This document shows positions 15,042 through 15,197 of a stretch of DNA of 15,197 nt, one piece after another; the stretch's first letter is position 1, and every line of letters starts with the position of its first letter. A program made the position numbers and the translations under genes. Source of the DNA: an uncultured Porphyromonadaceae bacterium (GTDB taxonomy: Bacteria > Bacteroidota > Bacteroidia > Bacteroidales > Muribaculaceae); NCBI GenBank assembly GCA_947166165.1, contig CAMVDK010000045.1, positions 1 to 15,197 on the forward strand. Reading direction: 5' to 3'. The notes below the pieces were generated by a model, which was not told where the DNA came from, ran no database searches, and worked only from the letters and a program-made list of their open reading frames with translations.

Positions 15042-15146
15042 AAGTTATTAACAAGGTGCAGAAAGTGAGCGATAGAGCGGTTTCTGCGGAATTCCCTTTT
15101 GCAAATTTTTTGCAAACGAGAACCGCCCCAGGACTCTTTTTTGACT

Positions 15147-15197
15147 ATAAGGACATAAGGGCTTTGCTGGCCGGTGGTTTTTTAGACATACGAACAC
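15147..15197. repeat. Partial third repeat element, opposite orientation, cut by window edge
   Basis: ATAAGGACATAAG (15147-15159) is identical over 13 bases to the minus-strand arm of copy A, and GACATACGAAC (15185-15195) matches the GACATAAGAAC arm unit at 10 of 11. Here the units read on the plus strand, so the element is inverted relative to copies A and B. The rest lies beyond the window. Confidence 0.45.

Larger units (their letters stand above)
14863..15197. other. Gene-free region upstream of rsmH
   Basis: I find no credible gene in these 335 bases on either strand. They hold a leader of about 100 nt before rsmH, a 14-bp GC palindrome, an AT-rich stretch (about 14961-15060) with weak promoter matches, a tandem pair of TTTTGCAAA motifs (15097-15116), and repeat-related motifs at the right edge. 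mraZ, expected here in many relatives, is absent. Confidence 0.8.

Noticed and set aside
15046..15055. TTATTAACA as a DnaA box or part of an origin
   Set aside because: It departs from TTATCCACA at two positions, is single, and no dnaA-type or origin context is seen.

Overview
The window is the division and cell wall (dcw) cluster of a GC-rich member of the Bacteroidota, most likely order Bacteroidales (a Muribaculaceae- or Prevotella-like lineage would fit; the exact family is a guess). All eleven complete genes and one partial gene lie on the minus strand, so transcription runs from right to left: rsmH, an FtsL-type gene, ftsI (a PBP with a PASTA domain), murE, mraY, murD, ftsW, murG, murC, ftsQ, ftsA, and the first 82 codons of ftsZ, which is cut by the left window edge. 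The lineage call rests on four things: the gene order, with no murF, ddl or ftsB in the cluster; the PASTA-tailed FtsI next to an FtsL-like membrane protein; the absence of Shine-Dalgarno-like sequence before the starts; and a TTTG/TAnnTTTG-type promoter.

Layout from right to left. Positions 14863-15197 are an AT-rich non-coding leader and promoter region for rsmH. No mraZ is present there, although that gene commonly precedes rsmH. rsmH (13951-14862) is followed by a repeat-filled spacer, then a tight block of ftsL-ftsI (4-nt overlap), murE, mraY and murD. A second, related repeat-filled spacer (6546-6790) separates murD from ftsW-murG-murC-ftsQ-ftsA-ftsZ. murC and ftsQ overlap by 31 nt and the remaining spacers here are 9-33 nt.

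The genes work as one programme. MurC, MurE and MurD build the UDP-MurNAc peptide in the cytoplasm, and MurE carries the DNPR motif of meso-diaminopimelate ligases. MraY and MurG make lipid I and lipid II. FtsW polymerises glycan and FtsI cross-links it at the septum. FtsQ and FtsL are division scaffold proteins, FtsA tethers FtsZ to the membrane, and RsmH modifies 16S rRNA. MurF is not encoded here and must lie elsewhere.

The enzymes are ordinary. The unusual material is non-coding or low-complexity. (1) Two copies of a composite imperfect inverted-repeat element sit inside the operon, each in the same orientation and each abutting the stop codon of the upstream gene through an ATTGTGCATT/ATTGTGAATT microsatellite. 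A partial, oppositely oriented third copy is at the right edge. (2) An exact TTTG-N20-TAACTTTG promoter lies in an AT-rich patch at the 3' end of murC, just upstream of ftsQ-ftsA-ftsZ. (3) FtsQ carries a roughly 80-residue Lys/Glu/Pro/Gln repeat tail predicted to be periplasmic. I see no mobile-element genes, CRISPR arrays, RNA genes or undescribed protein system.
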